NCBI RefSeq assembly: GCF_036492635.1
Contig: NZ_AP025307.1
Location: 231,323 to 295,322, forward strand
Length of the DNA stretch: 64,000 nt
Direction: 5' to 3'
From: Aureibacter tunicatorum
GTDB lineage: Bacteria > Bacteroidota > Bacteroidia > Cytophagales > Cyclobacteriaceae
Shown: positions 18,310 to 26,612 of the stretch, piece by piece
How positions within the stretch are numbered: position 1 is the stretch's first letter
Layout: each line of letters begins with the position of its first letter
Made by a program: the position numbers and the translations under genes
Notes under the pieces: generated by a model
Database searches by the model: none
What the model was told of the DNA's origin: nothing
The model's input: only the letters and a program-made list of their open reading frames with translations

Positions 18310-18416
18310 ATTTTATTGATAAATTTATGTGGACGATTTGCAAATTATAATATCTAAAAACTTTTTTTGTTGGATTAGATTCATACTATAAAGTCATTAA
18401 TATACATTTTTTTGCC

Positions 18417-19337
18417 ATGAAAGACATCAATTATCAATCGGTATTGGATGAAATTATACACGAACTGGCTGAGTTTGAAGACAAAGGAGAGGTCGCTAGT
18501 TATATTCCAGAATTAGCGAAAGTGTCTCCTGAAAAATTCGGCGTTTACATCACTGGAGTAGAAGGACAGGAGTGCTATACAGGTGATTATCAAGAACGTT
18601 TTTCAATTCAGAGTATTTCAAAAGTTTTCGCATTGGCTTTGGCATTCAAGAATATGGGTGAAAGTCTCTGGAGTAGAGTAGGTGTTGAACCCTCAGGAGA
18701 TCCGTTTAATTCATTGGTGCAGTTAGAGCATGAAAAGGGTATCCCGAGAAATCCATTGATTAATGCGGGGGCTCTGGTAGTATGCGATGTTCTAATCAGT
18801 ATTTTCAAAAATCCTAAAGATGAATTATCTGCTTTTGTCGAAAATTTGATGGGAGGGCCTGTTAATTTTAATCTTAAGGTATTCCTATCCGAAAAAAAAC
18901 ACGCTTATGTGAATGCAGCGCTTATTAACTTGATGAAAGCCTTTGGAAATATAAAAAATGATGTAGAAGAAGTATTAGACTTTTATTTCTATCAATGCTC
19001 TATGGAAATGTCATGCCAAGAGTTGTCCAAGGCATTTTTATTGTTCGCCAATAAAGGGAAGATTCCTTTGACAAACGAGCAGATGATTAAAGAAATCAAT
19101 TCTCGGAGAATAAATGCTATCATGCAAACTTGCGGTTTTTATGACGAAGCAGGTGAATTCGCTTACAAAGTTGGATTGCCCGGCAAGAGTGGAGTTGGCG
19201 GAGGTATAATTGCAGTGAATCCCGGTATTTATTCTGTGGCTGTTTGGAGTCCGAAGTTGAATGCAAATGGCAATTCAGCTAAAGGGATGAAATTTTTGGA
19301 AATGCTTAGCGCAAAGACGGGCTCTTCAATATTTTAA
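18417..19337 (+). CDS. glsA: Glutaminase
   Basis: The 306-residue protein is a full-length bacterial glutaminase of the serine-dependent beta-lactamase fold. The catalytic Ser-xx-Lys pair is S66 and K69 in SIQSISKVF, matching the position in E. coli YbaS. Other signatures are SRVGVEPSGDPFNS, NPLINAGAL, YVNAALINLM, and the C-terminal PGKSGVGGGIIAVNPG. It hydrolyses glutamine to glutamate and ammonia in the cytoplasm. It is transcribed alone; the upstream region has a near-consensus TACATTTT box at 18403-18410, but no good -33 element. Confidence 0.96.
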   Translation: MKDINYQSVLDEIIHELAEFEDKGEVASYIPELAKVSPEKFGVYITGVEGQECYTGDYQERFSIQSISKVFALALAFKNMGESLWSRVGVEPSGDPFNSLVQLEHEKGIPRNPLINAGALVVCDVLISIFKNPKDELSAFVENLMGGPVNFNLKVFLSEKKHAYVNAALINLMKAFGNIKNDVEEVLDFYFYQCSMEMSCQELSKAFLLFANKGKIPLTNEQMIKEINSRRINAIMQTCGFYDEAGEFAYKVGLPGKSGVGGGIIAVNPGIYSVAVWSPKLNANGNSAKGMKFLEMLSAKTGSSIF

Positions 19338-19410
19338 ATTTAATATTTATATTTATACTAAACAAAATGCCTTTTTTTTGGTCAAGATAATGACATTATA
19401 TCTTATCATT

Positions 19411-20130
19411 ATGAAAGGCATTATTTTATTTATTTCTCTATTTTTTACTGTTATTTCAACAAAGATCTATGGGCAAATTGAGATGGATAGCGTTGCAGTA
19501 GCTAAAGATTCAATTAAAGTGGAAAAGGAGGATCATCAGCTTCAGTTGTTTATTTACAGCGGATTGCAAAATTATTCGATTAGTTCTGCACAAAGCAAAA
19601 CGAATGACAATAAATACACTATTGGCGTAGATAAATCAAATGGCTATGGATTCTTATTAGGAACTTCAATCAAGTATGGAGCAGTTCGATTTGGAATAGA
19701 GTTCACTCAGTATGAATATGATTATTATGTAAAAGGTAGTCAGGGTGCTTTATCTACAAATAATAATAAACTATACAATATATCATTTCCATTGAAAGTA
19801 GATATACCTTTAGGTTTTGTGAAAAATTTAAATCTTGTGGCTGGCGCTGGTGGTAGAATTTCTATTATTGATCACAAAACACTTTATGATGTTTTACCAA
19901 AAGACGATGTTGCCATCTTAAATGAGGATATAGGTAATAGTTTCAGCAATTTTAGCCCCTTTATGTTATTGGGAACAAGTTATGCTCTAGGAAATTTTGA
20001 ATTAGAATTTGATTTTATTTATTCAAGAGTTGTCGCTTATAAAATTGATTATTTAGGAAAAAATTATTTTGACAATAGCACAATTTATCAATTCAACCTT
20101 TCTATGGCTTATACTTTCAATTTCAAATAA
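19411..20130 (+). CDS. Outer-membrane beta-barrel protein (porin-family-like)
   Basis: From ATG 19411 the protein is 239 residues with a signal peptide (MKGIILFISLFFTVISTKIYGQ). Upstream TTG 19378 and ATG 19390 would put extra residues ahead of the signal peptide and are disfavoured. The mature chain begins with a charged linker and then shows eight or so barrel strands with glycine-rich turns (GFLLGTSIKYGAVRFGIEF, LVAGAGGRISI), ending NLSMAYTFNFK. This is the OMP_b-brl class typical of Bacteroidota. No substrate is predictable. A perfect hairpin follows its stop. Confidence 0.7.
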   Translation: MKGIILFISLFFTVISTKIYGQIEMDSVAVAKDSIKVEKEDHQLQLFIYSGLQNYSISSAQSKTNDNKYTIGVDKSNGYGFLLGTSIKYGAVRFGIEFTQYEYDYYVKGSQGALSTNNNKLYNISFPLKVDIPLGFVKNLNLVAGAGGRISIIDHKTLYDVLPKDDVAILNEDIGNSFSNFSPFMLLGTSYALGNFELEFDFIYSRVVAYKIDYLGKNYFDNSTIYQFNLSMAYTFNFK

Positions 20131-20132
20131 AA

Positions 20133-20160
20133 ATTCCGCTGAAGAATACCTCAGCGGAAT
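20133..20160. terminator. Hairpin between convergent genes
   Basis: A perfect 10-bp GC-containing stem (20133-20142 with 20151-20160) and an 8-base loop lie between the barrel gene stop at 20130 and the aldo/keto reductase stop at 20169. On the - strand it is followed by TTTT, so it can end transcription from the reductase side as well. Confidence 0.8.
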
Positions 20161-20168
20161 CTAGCATC

Positions 20169-21206
20169 TTAAAATACTATAGGATATTTTTTTCTGACTT
20201 CGGAAAGGTCGTTCATCACATCATCAGACAACTTTAAATTGATAGCGTCAATATTGCTTTTTAATTGATCCATCGTTGTGGCGCCTATAATTGAAACTGT
20301 TTTGAAAGGCCTTTGAAGCGTGAACGCTATCGACATTTGGGCAAAGTTCAAATTGTGTTTTTCAGCTACTTTTTCATAGGCTATAATAGCGCTTTCACAA
20401 TTATCTGTTTGCCTCCATCGAGCGCCTTGACTAATGTCCAGTCTTGAGCCTTTAGGATATTTTCCGTTTTTGTATTTTCCACTAAGCAAGCCAGTGGCCA
20501 ATGGCGACCAAGCAAGCAAGTCGACACTTTCAGCCGCGCAAACTTCCGACAAATCCGGTTCGAATTTTCTGCAAAGCAGTGAATATTCATTTTGAATAGA
20601 AACAGGGCTTTTTAGATTGTTTTTCTCAGCAATTTGAAGATACTTCATGGTTCCCCATGCAGTTTCGTTGGAGAGTCCGTAATGTCTAATTTTTCCTTGA
20701 GCTATAAGCTCTTCCATCGTCTGAATAACTTCCAGAATATGATCGCTTACTTGATTAGTATCAAAGTTAACTTGTTCCTTGAAAAAGTTCGTAAACTGGT
20801 ATACATGTCGTGTTGGCCAGTGTAGTTGATACAAGTCAATGTAATCTGTTTTAAGACGTTTTAATGAACCTTCAACAGCCGATAGAATGGCTTTTTTGTC
20901 ATATGGTTTTCCATCTCTAATCCAGTCTACTGTTGGTCCTGTAACTTTTGTCGCTAGAATAATCTTATCGCGACAATTTCTTTGGCTGAAGTATTCGCCA
21001 ATGATTTCCTCTGTTTTTCCTTGAGTTTCTGGTTTGGGAGGCACAGCGTATAATTCTGCTGTGTCAAAAAAATTGATACCTTGCTCTTGAGCGTAATCCA
21101 TTTGCTCAAACCCATCTTCAAGCGTATTTTGCTCTCCGAATGTCATTGTGCCCAAGCAAATTTTGGATACGTTCAAATTGGTTTTCCCAAGATTGCAATA
21201 TTCCAT
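20169..21206 (-). CDS. tas: NADP-dependent aldo/keto reductase, Tas family
   Basis: The 345-residue protein begins MEYCNLGKTNLNVSKICLG and carries the Tas-type hallmarks GTMTFGEQN and ELYAVPPKPETQG. The aldo/keto reductase tetrad is visible: Asp and Tyr in FFDTAELY, Lys in IILATKV and His in YQLHWP. The C-terminal NADPH-binding segment is present (PFKTVSIIGATTMDQLKSNI). It reduces aldehydes or ketones in the cytosol; the physiological substrate of Tas proteins is not settled. It is the last gene of a reverse cluster below the NTF2-like and PNPOx-like genes, with a 64-base gap, so shared transcription is possible. Confidence 0.93.
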   Translation of the reverse strand: MEYCNLGKTNLNVSKICLGTMTFGEQNTLEDGFEQMDYAQEQGINFFDTAELYAVPPKPETQGKTEEIIGEYFSQRNCRDKIILATKVTGPTVDWIRDGKPYDKKAILSAVEGSLKRLKTDYIDLYQLHWPTRHVYQFTNFFKEQVNFDTNQVSDHILEVIQTMEELIAQGKIRHYGLSNETAWGTMKYLQIAEKNNLKSPVSIQNEYSLLCRKFEPDLSEVCAAESVDLLAWSPLATGLLSGKYKNGKYPKGSRLDISQGARWRQTDNCESAIIAYEKVAEKHNLNFAQMSIAFTLQRPFKTVSIIGATTMDQLKSNIDAINLKLSDDVMNDLSEVRKKYPIVF

Positions 21207-21270
21207 TAGGTTATTTATTTGTTAGCTATAAGCAAACTATGACAAATTTCCCTCAGGAACAATCTTTTTA

Positions 21271-21783
21271 TTATTTAATCGCAGGTGGATTATTCAATGT
21301 GTTGACTTGATATATTCTAATCTGTCGATGTTTTGATTCCAATACCCATTCCTCGTAATATTGCTCGTCTAATGTCCCTTTTTCAACATCTTCAAATTCA
21401 GCTACCCATCTGTAGTTGACAAAAACCATCCATCCCTGATCTTCTGAGCCATCTACTTGGATACTTTGAATATAATGCTTGCCTTTGACGACAGATTTTT
21501 TATACTCTCTATACCATTTTCTGAATTCACTTTTCTTATATATACCTCTTCCTGTAATTCTTACATTTTCGGTCATGTAGGGAAGCAAATCTCTTTTTGC
21601 TCTTCGATGATCGATATTCGCGTACCATTGGAAGATAAATGCTTTGATATCGTTTGGACTAAGTTGTCTTCGCTCTTGTTTTCTTTCTTTAGTTTTCTCC
21701 TTGTCACCCGCATAAGAAATATTGGCGCAAAGAAATGAAAGAAAAAAGATAGTTATGATTTTGGCAAAATATTTAATGTTCAT
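21271..21783 (-). CDS. Secreted NTF2-like/SnoaL-type small protein
   Basis: From ATG 21783 the protein is 170 residues with a signal peptide (MNIKYFAKIITIFFLSFLCANISYAG). A TTG start at 21858 would overlap the upstream gene by 4 bases but put 25 residues before the signal peptide, so it is not used. After a Lys/Glu/Arg-rich linker, the domain FIFQWYANIDHRRAKRDLLPYMTENVRI, GIYKKSEFRKWYREY and the strands around GWMVFVNYRWVAEF fit the cone-shaped NTF2/SnoaL fold used by many small ligand-binding or isomerase-like proteins. No active-site residues can be assigned. Confidence 0.6.
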   Translation of the reverse strand: MNIKYFAKIITIFFLSFLCANISYAGDKEKTKERKQERRQLSPNDIKAFIFQWYANIDHRRAKRDLLPYMTENVRITGRGIYKKSEFRKWYREYKKSVVKGKHYIQSIQVDGSEDQGWMVFVNYRWVAEFEDVEKGTLDEQYYEEWVLESKHRQIRIYQVNTLNNPPAIK

Positions 21784-21854
21784 ATTTCGATCTTTTTTCA
21801 CATAACTATCTTTACTTGTGTAATGTTGCCAACCTTGTTTTGAAATGCTAATTA

Positions 21855-22514
21855 TCAAGTATTTTGCATTTCAAATAGTTCTGACATATATTCCGGCAAG
21901 TTGATTTCCGGAGAGCAGTATTCAGCTCTTTGAGGATTACCGTAATGAGTGGAAGTCGGAATAATACCAGCCCAAATCGCTAAATCCAAATCCTCTTTAT
22001 TATCTCCCGGGTCGGTTTTATCATTTATCTTGGCAACGAAGTATTCAATATCAATGGCCATGACTTTAGTAGCCTTTAATTCATTTTCATTGGGAAATCT
22101 GGAGTCTTCCCATCGTTGCTTAAGCATATGGTCTGAAATTGCTTTGAGGCCTTGAATTTTTTCATCATCGTTTTCCACATCTCTAGTCGATCCAAAAATC
22201 ACCGCCGATCGATAATTAATGGAATGATGATAGGCGGATTTTGACAATATCAGTCCATCCAATGATGTGACAGTCATTGAGGCATAATTGTCCTTTATAT
22301 TTGCGTTCATAAGTCCGTTTTTTTGAGCGCCATGGGTATAGATGGTTTTGCCTATTCTTCCATAGGCTCTTGGCAATACGACAGGGATATCGCCTCGCAT
22401 GCTTACAAAGTGGCCAATGAAGTTGTCGTCTAGAATTTTGGAAATTTCATTCCAGTCGTGAGTGGATTTATGCTTTCCTCTTTTTACTATATGCGCTTGT
22501 TCTTTACTTTCCAT
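21855..22514 (-). CDS. Pyridoxamine 5'-phosphate oxidase-like FMN-binding protein (NimA-like)
   Basis: The 219-residue protein resembles PF12900-type flavin proteins: GHFVSMRGDIPVVLPRAYGRIGKTIYTHGAQKNGLM near residues 34-69 is the split-barrel core, with YHHSINYRSAVIFGSTRDV further on. Related proteins bind FMN or heme and include nitroimidazole reductases; true PNPOx activity is not implied. It is divergent from a MocR regulator with 88 bases between start codons, and ATACCA sites lie in that gap (one immediately before its own ATG). The MocR protein probably controls it, which would suggest a link to B6 metabolism. Confidence 0.85.
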   Translation of the reverse strand: MESKEQAHIVKRGKHKSTHDWNEISKILDDNFIGHFVSMRGDIPVVLPRAYGRIGKTIYTHGAQKNGLMNANIKDNYASMTVTSLDGLILSKSAYHHSINYRSAVIFGSTRDVENDDEKIQGLKAISDHMLKQRWEDSRFPNENELKATKVMAIDIEYFVAKINDKTDPGDNKEDLDLAIWAGIIPTSTHYGNPQRAEYCSPEINLPEYMSELFEMQNT

Positions 22515-22600
22515 TGGTATTAATGTTTTAATTATAATGTAAATTTGTTTAATTACTGGTCAATTCATCTATACCAATTTTAAGAAACTGACTATACCAG
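22515..22600. promoter_or_regulatory. Candidate MocR operator: ATACCA repeats in a divergent promoter
   Basis: The 88-base gap between the PNPOx-like gene and the MocR gene holds two direct copies of CTATACCA (22569-22576 and 22592-22599), 23 bases apart, plus an inverted ATACCA at 22515-22520 next to the PNPOx-like start codon. A related inverted element, ACTGGTCA, lies at 22555-22562. ATACCA is the half-site described for Bacillus subtilis GabR, a MocR regulator. Assigning these as the operator is inference. Confidence 0.55.
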
Positions 22601-22602
22601 TT

Positions 22603-24072
22603 ATGCCGTTTGAACAATTAGTTACAATAGATAGAAACAGTGGGGACTCTTTGCATTTGCAAATCCAGAAACAGATCATCAGCATGATATCCTTCGGTAT
22701 ATTGAGCAAAGGGATGAAACTTCCTTCCACTAGGTTTTTGTCTTCAAAGTTGTGTGTGAATAGAATGACATTAGCTCTCGCTCTTGACGAGCTTGAAAGT
22801 CAAGGATGGCTTTTTAAAAAAGAAAGAAGCGGAGTATTCGTGTCGTATAACTTGCCAGAAATTAATCCCAAGCCTTTGGATAGTATAGAAGCAAATCATT
22901 TTCAAAATGAAAAGTGTGGATTTGTTATTAAAAACAAAGCTGATTATATCAGGCATAACTCCTCTTATTCATTTGCGCATATTTTGGACGAAGGCCTGCC
23001 TGATTCAAGGTTAGCGCCTATGAAATTATTAGGACAGGAATATAAAAGCTTGCTGACTAGCATTGGAAAGCCAAAATTGTTTGGTTATGCCTCCCCTTTA
23101 GGAGATGAAATGCTGCGGTCAGAGCTTTCTATATTTTTGAATAGAACCAGAGGCCTGTCAAGAAAAATGGAAGAGATCGCAATTGTAAGAGGAAGCCAGA
23201 TGGCTTTGAGTCTGCTATCAAATTTATTGATTGAAAAAGGGGATTTTATCGCCGTTGGACAGAGTAATTATCTTGGCGCTGACGCAACTTTTCAACATGC
23301 TGGAGCATGTTTGGAGCGTATTCCAGTGGATAAAGAAGGAATGGATATAGATGCTCTCGAAGAGGCATGCAAGAAAAAAACAATTGTAGGAGTGTATGTT
23401 ACTTCGCATCATCATCATCCAACTACGGCAACATTAAGTCCTGAGCGCAGATTGAAATTATTGAACTTAGCGGAAAAGCACAGTCTTTTTATTTTGGAGG
23501 ATGATTACGATTATGATTTTCATTTCAAACGAAGTCCATATTTGCCATTAGCAAGCTTGGATAGAAATGGTCATGTAATATACTTGGGAAGCTTTACGAA
23601 AATGATAGCTCCAGCTTTTAGAGTAGGTTTTATTTCAGCGCCAAAAGAGTTGATTTCCTTGATCGAGAAAGAAAGAATAATGTTAGACAGGCAAGGCGAT
23701 AATGTTTTAGAACGATCGATTGCCCATTTGCTAAGAGATGGTGTTATAAGCAAGCATATAAATAAGTCTGTAAAAACGTATCAGAATAGAAAAATCTCAT
23801 TAATCAACAGATTGGAAGAGGAGTTTGCTTCATTTTTCAACTTTAAAGAGCCGAATGGCGGAATGGCTGTATGGTTGGAAAGTAAAAACGGGGTAAACTT
23901 GCAAAAAGCGAAATTAAATATGGCCAGAAAGAATTGGCTATTGCCTGACTCGAATCATTTCAATTTTTTTGGACTTAATGATTGGGAAGGCATACGTTTA
24001 GGATTTGCTTCGCTTAATGAAAATGAAATGTCCGAAGGATTGGATGCTTTGTGGATGTCATTGAAAAAATAA
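22603..24072 (+). CDS. MocR-type transcription regulator (GntR HTH plus aminotransferase domain), PdxR/GabR-like
   Basis: The 489-residue protein has a GntR winged helix at about residues 5-75 (LHLQIQKQIISMISFGIL, LPSTRFLSSKLCVNRMT) and a fold-type I aminotransferase domain from about 130 to the end. The PLP-binding lysine is K333 in YLGSFTKMIAPAFRVGFI. The Asp that pairs with the PLP ring nitrogen lies in LEDDYDYDF. MocR regulators use PLP (often with an amino acid) as effector and control B6 or amino-acid genes. Divergence from a PNPOx-like gene supports a B6-related role; autoregulation through the ATACCA sites is likely. Confidence 0.93.
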   Translation: MPFEQLVTIDRNSGDSLHLQIQKQIISMISFGILSKGMKLPSTRFLSSKLCVNRMTLALALDELESQGWLFKKERSGVFVSYNLPEINPKPLDSIEANHFQNEKCGFVIKNKADYIRHNSSYSFAHILDEGLPDSRLAPMKLLGQEYKSLLTSIGKPKLFGYASPLGDEMLRSELSIFLNRTRGLSRKMEEIAIVRGSQMALSLLSNLLIEKGDFIAVGQSNYLGADATFQHAGACLERIPVDKEGMDIDALEEACKKKTIVGVYVTSHHHHPTTATLSPERRLKLLNLAEKHSLFILEDDYDYDFHFKRSPYLPLASLDRNGHVIYLGSFTKMIAPAFRVGFISAPKELISLIEKERIMLDRQGDNVLERSIAHLLRDGVISKHINKSVKTYQNRKISLINRLEEEFASFFNFKEPNGGMAVWLESKNGVNLQKAKLNMARKNWLLPDSNHFNFFGLNDWEGIRLGFASLNENEMSEGLDALWMSLKK

Positions 24073-24098
24073 AGCCATCTTCATGTGAAAATGGCTTT
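24071..24098. terminator. Bidirectional hairpin between MocR and AGCS genes
   Basis: An 8-bp stem (24071-24078 with 24091-24098), extended by a further 3-4 pairs inside after one mismatch, begins within the MocR stop codon and precedes the convergent AGCS stop at 24105. No long T-run follows on either strand. Confidence 0.55.
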
Positions 24099-24104
24099 GA
24101 CAGA

Positions 24105-25487
24105 TTATTTATGCTTAATGATTTCTCCTTGCTTCAGACGACGGAAATAGTCTTTGGTGGCTTCTTTTACCTTAGGGGCCAATAGTATTCCTGCTGTTAC
24201 TGTCGGAATAGCCATGACCGCGTATGAGCCGTCGATTAAATTGATTATAACGTCAATGCTGAAAATAGAACCTATGATAATAGCGACGATATATATGTAG
24301 TTGTAAATGAAAATGTATTTTTTCCCAAAAAGGAATCCCCAACATTTATATCCGTAGTAATTGAATGTGAATAAGGTTGTCATCGCGAAAATGGCTACGC
24401 ATAATGTCAAGACATAATTCCCATATCCAGGCATAGCGCTATTAAATGCCGAAGCGGTCAACGATACGCCGTTCATTTCCGAGGATTTCCAAACGCCAGT
24501 GATAATGATGGCCAAGGCTGTAAGCGTGCAAACAATTATTGTATCGATTACTGGGCCTAGCATAGCTACGAGGCCTTCTTGCACTGGCTCGTTCGTCTTA
24601 GCTTCTCCGTGCATCATTGGCGCTGTGCCTATGCCCGCTTCATTTGAAAATGCGGCTCTTTTCGCACCCGTTATTATTATGCTTCCCAAAGCTCCGCCCA
24701 ATACTGATTTGGCTGTGAAAGCATCTTCAATGATCAACATAAAGCTCGCAGGAATCTGAGAGAAGTTGGATAATAAAATATATAAAACGGCGATCATGTA
24801 AATGATTACCATGGAGGGTACCATTTTGGAAGCAACTTTAGCGATTCTTTGCAATCCACCGAAAATTACCAAACTTACCAGTCCCGCTATCATCGCTCCG
24901 ATGATAATCGAAGAAGAGATAGAGCTTTCACTTATCACTCCATTGGGAATTAATACCAAATCCCTGACTACTTCGGTAAGTTGATTAGCTTCAAACATAG
25001 GCAATGTGCCCATTAAACCAGCGATAGAAAATAAATACGCCAGCGGATGCCATTTCTTCGATAGTCCTTCAGTGATAATGTACATAGGCCCGCCTTCAAC
25101 ATGGCCATCTTTTTCAGTTTTACGATACATCACAGAAAGCGTGCAGGTGAAATACTTCGTAGCGACCCCAAGCAAAGCGCTCATCCACATCCAAAATAGA
25201 GCTCCTGGCCCTCCTGTTGAAATAGCCAGAGCCACACCGCTAATATTACCCATGCCGACAGTAGCCGCTAGAGAACTTGCCAATGCTCCAATGTGTTTTA
25301 TTTCTCCGGGATCATTGGGGTTGTCATAATGCCCTCTTAGCACATTGATTCCATGACCGAAGTGTTTGAAAGGTATAAATTCTGAATAAACAAGGAAAAA
25401 GAATCCTCCCCCTAAGAGAAGTATTAATATGGGAGTGCCCCACATGAAGTCGGCGAAAGCCGCAATAAAATTGCTAATAATTTCCAT
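24105..25487 (-). CDS. Alanine/glycine:cation symporter (AGCS family)
   Basis: The 460-residue protein has about ten to eleven membrane helices and the AGCS hallmarks: GGGFFFLVYSEFIPFKHF, ALASSLAATVGMGNISGVA, GGPGALFWMW near residues 91-100, AFSNEAGIGTAPMMHG and GPVIDTIIVCTLTALAI. It imports alanine, glycine or related small amino acids with Na+ or H+ across the inner membrane. It is transcribed alone, reverse strand, with a 5' leader that contains small inverted repeats. Substrate preference cannot be fixed from sequence. Confidence 0.95.
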   Translation of the reverse strand: MEIISNFIAAFADFMWGTPILILLLGGGFFFLVYSEFIPFKHFGHGINVLRGHYDNPNDPGEIKHIGALASSLAATVGMGNISGVALAISTGGPGALFWMWMSALLGVATKYFTCTLSVMYRKTEKDGHVEGGPMYIITEGLSKKWHPLAYLFSIAGLMGTLPMFEANQLTEVVRDLVLIPNGVISESSISSSIIIGAMIAGLVSLVIFGGLQRIAKVASKMVPSMVIIYMIAVLYILLSNFSQIPASFMLIIEDAFTAKSVLGGALGSIIITGAKRAAFSNEAGIGTAPMMHGEAKTNEPVQEGLVAMLGPVIDTIIVCTLTALAIIITGVWKSSEMNGVSLTASAFNSAMPGYGNYVLTLCVAIFAMTTLFTFNYYGYKCWGFLFGKKYIFIYNYIYIVAIIIGSIFSIDVIINLIDGSYAVMAIPTVTAGILLAPKVKEATKDYFRRLKQGEIIKHK

Positions 25488-25521
25488 TTACAATTTTTGG
25501 TTATAAAAGTGTTTAAACTGA

Positions 25522-25584
25522 GACTATGATTTTAGTCATGGGTTATTAGTAGTAACATTGGACAGGCGCAACTATTACTGCGCC
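25522..25584 (-). promoter_or_regulatory. Inverted repeats in the 5' leader of the AGCS gene
   Basis: Reading on the - strand toward the AGCS start at 25487, the leader holds a GGCGCA/TGCGCC hairpin (25565-25584) and a GACTA/TAGTC hairpin (25522-25537). They could form a structured leader. No known riboswitch core is recognised; glycine riboswitch features were looked for and not found. Confidence 0.25.
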
Positions 25585-25763
25585 CTTGTATTTACGAACT
25601 ATTTAAATGAAATATTGTATGAAGAAATCTATACTTTAAAAAAAATGTATAATTAAATAGGGTATTGCAAGCTAGAATTGTATAAAAAGCAAGAATATAA
25701 ATGAGAAGAATGTATTTGGGTTAGATATAATTTGAAATTTATGTTCTGTTTTTGATTTTGGGT

Positions 25764-25798
25764 AAAAGTGTTGATTTTCCAGTCAACACTTTTTTTTT
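25764..25798 (+). terminator. Strong intrinsic terminator without an upstream gene
   Basis: An 11-bp stem (25764-25774 with 25783-25793), an 8-base loop and a T-run to 25798 form a textbook intrinsic terminator on the + strand. No coding gene precedes it on this strand between the divergent AGCS start (25487) and here, and the aquaporin ATG lies 64 bases after it. It may end a small RNA or act as an attenuator in the aquaporin leader. The rest of the 375-base gap shows no ORF I trust. Confidence 0.75.
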
Positions 25799-25862
25799 AT
25801 TTACAACTTCATTCTTTTTTCATTGATCTCAGATGTGAACACTTAATCACCGTTTGTGTTTA

Positions 25863-26612
25863 ATGAAAAAAAACAGCATGAGATCAATTGTCTCTACTTT
25901 CAAGGAAAATTATAAACTCTATTTAATGGAAGCTTTAGGGCTTGCGTTTTTTATGGTATCTGCATGCTTTTTTTGGGCCCATCTGGCATCTCCGGATTCT
26001 CCGTATTCAGCCCTGGTTCCAGCCTTGAATCACAAATTGTATATCATGGGCTTTGCAATGGGAGTGACTGCGTTGATTATATTTTATTCGCCGGTAACAA
26101 GCCCATCGGGAGCTCACATCAACCCTGCGGTTACGCTTACGATGTTCAGATTGGGTAAGATTAACTTGACGGACACATTCTTTTATATTTTGTTTCAATT
26201 CATAGGAGGTTTGCTCGGTGTTGTGATAATGAAAGTGATTTTGGGTAAGATGTTGATCACAGCTCCAGTTACTTATGTTATCACTGTTCCTGGTAAATAT
26301 GGCGTTATTCCAGCGGCCATTACTGAATTGACCATAGCATTTATCATGATGTGCATGGTTTTGTTTACTTCGGATTCCAAAGTCTTGAAAAACTGGACTA
26401 AAATAATTGCAGGAGTATTAGTGATGTGCTATGTAATTGTTTCTGGACCTATTTCGGGTTTTGGTATGAATCCCGCTAGAACATTCGCAAGCGCTTTTCC
26501 AGCGGGAGTTTACTACTCTTTTTGGATATACATGTTTGTTCCTATAGCAGGAATGTTGATTGCTAGTGAATTCTATCTTCATGTAAAAAAACATAATAAT
26601 GAAAAAGTTTAA
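25863..26612 (+). CDS. Aquaporin / MIP-family channel
   Basis: From ATG 25863 (MKKNSMRSIV) the protein is 249 residues; a TTG three codons upstream is less likely. Both MIP half-helix signatures are intact: SGAHINPAVT with N87-P88-A89, and GFGMNPART with N203-P204-A205. Six membrane segments surround them. The family moves water or small uncharged solutes such as glycerol across the inner membrane. Selectivity-filter residues were not assigned. Its end overlaps the next gene by 14 bases, so the two are co-translated. A strong terminator stands 64 bases upstream of the start and may regulate the gene. Confidence 0.92.
   Translation: MKKNSMRSIVSTFKENYKLYLMEALGLAFFMVSACFFWAHLASPDSPYSALVPALNHKLYIMGFAMGVTALIIFYSPVTSPSGAHINPAVTLTMFRLGKINLTDTFFYILFQFIGGLLGVVIMKVILGKMLITAPVTYVITVPGKYGVIPAAITELTIAFIMMCMVLFTSDSKVLKNWTKIIAGVLVMCYVIVSGPISGFGMNPARTFASAFPAGVYYSFWIYMFVPIAGMLIASEFYLHVKKHNNEKV

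Noticed and set aside
25565..25584. GGCGCA hairpin, considered as a glycine riboswitch element
   Set aside because: The core conserved residues and second stem of the glycine aptamer are not found.
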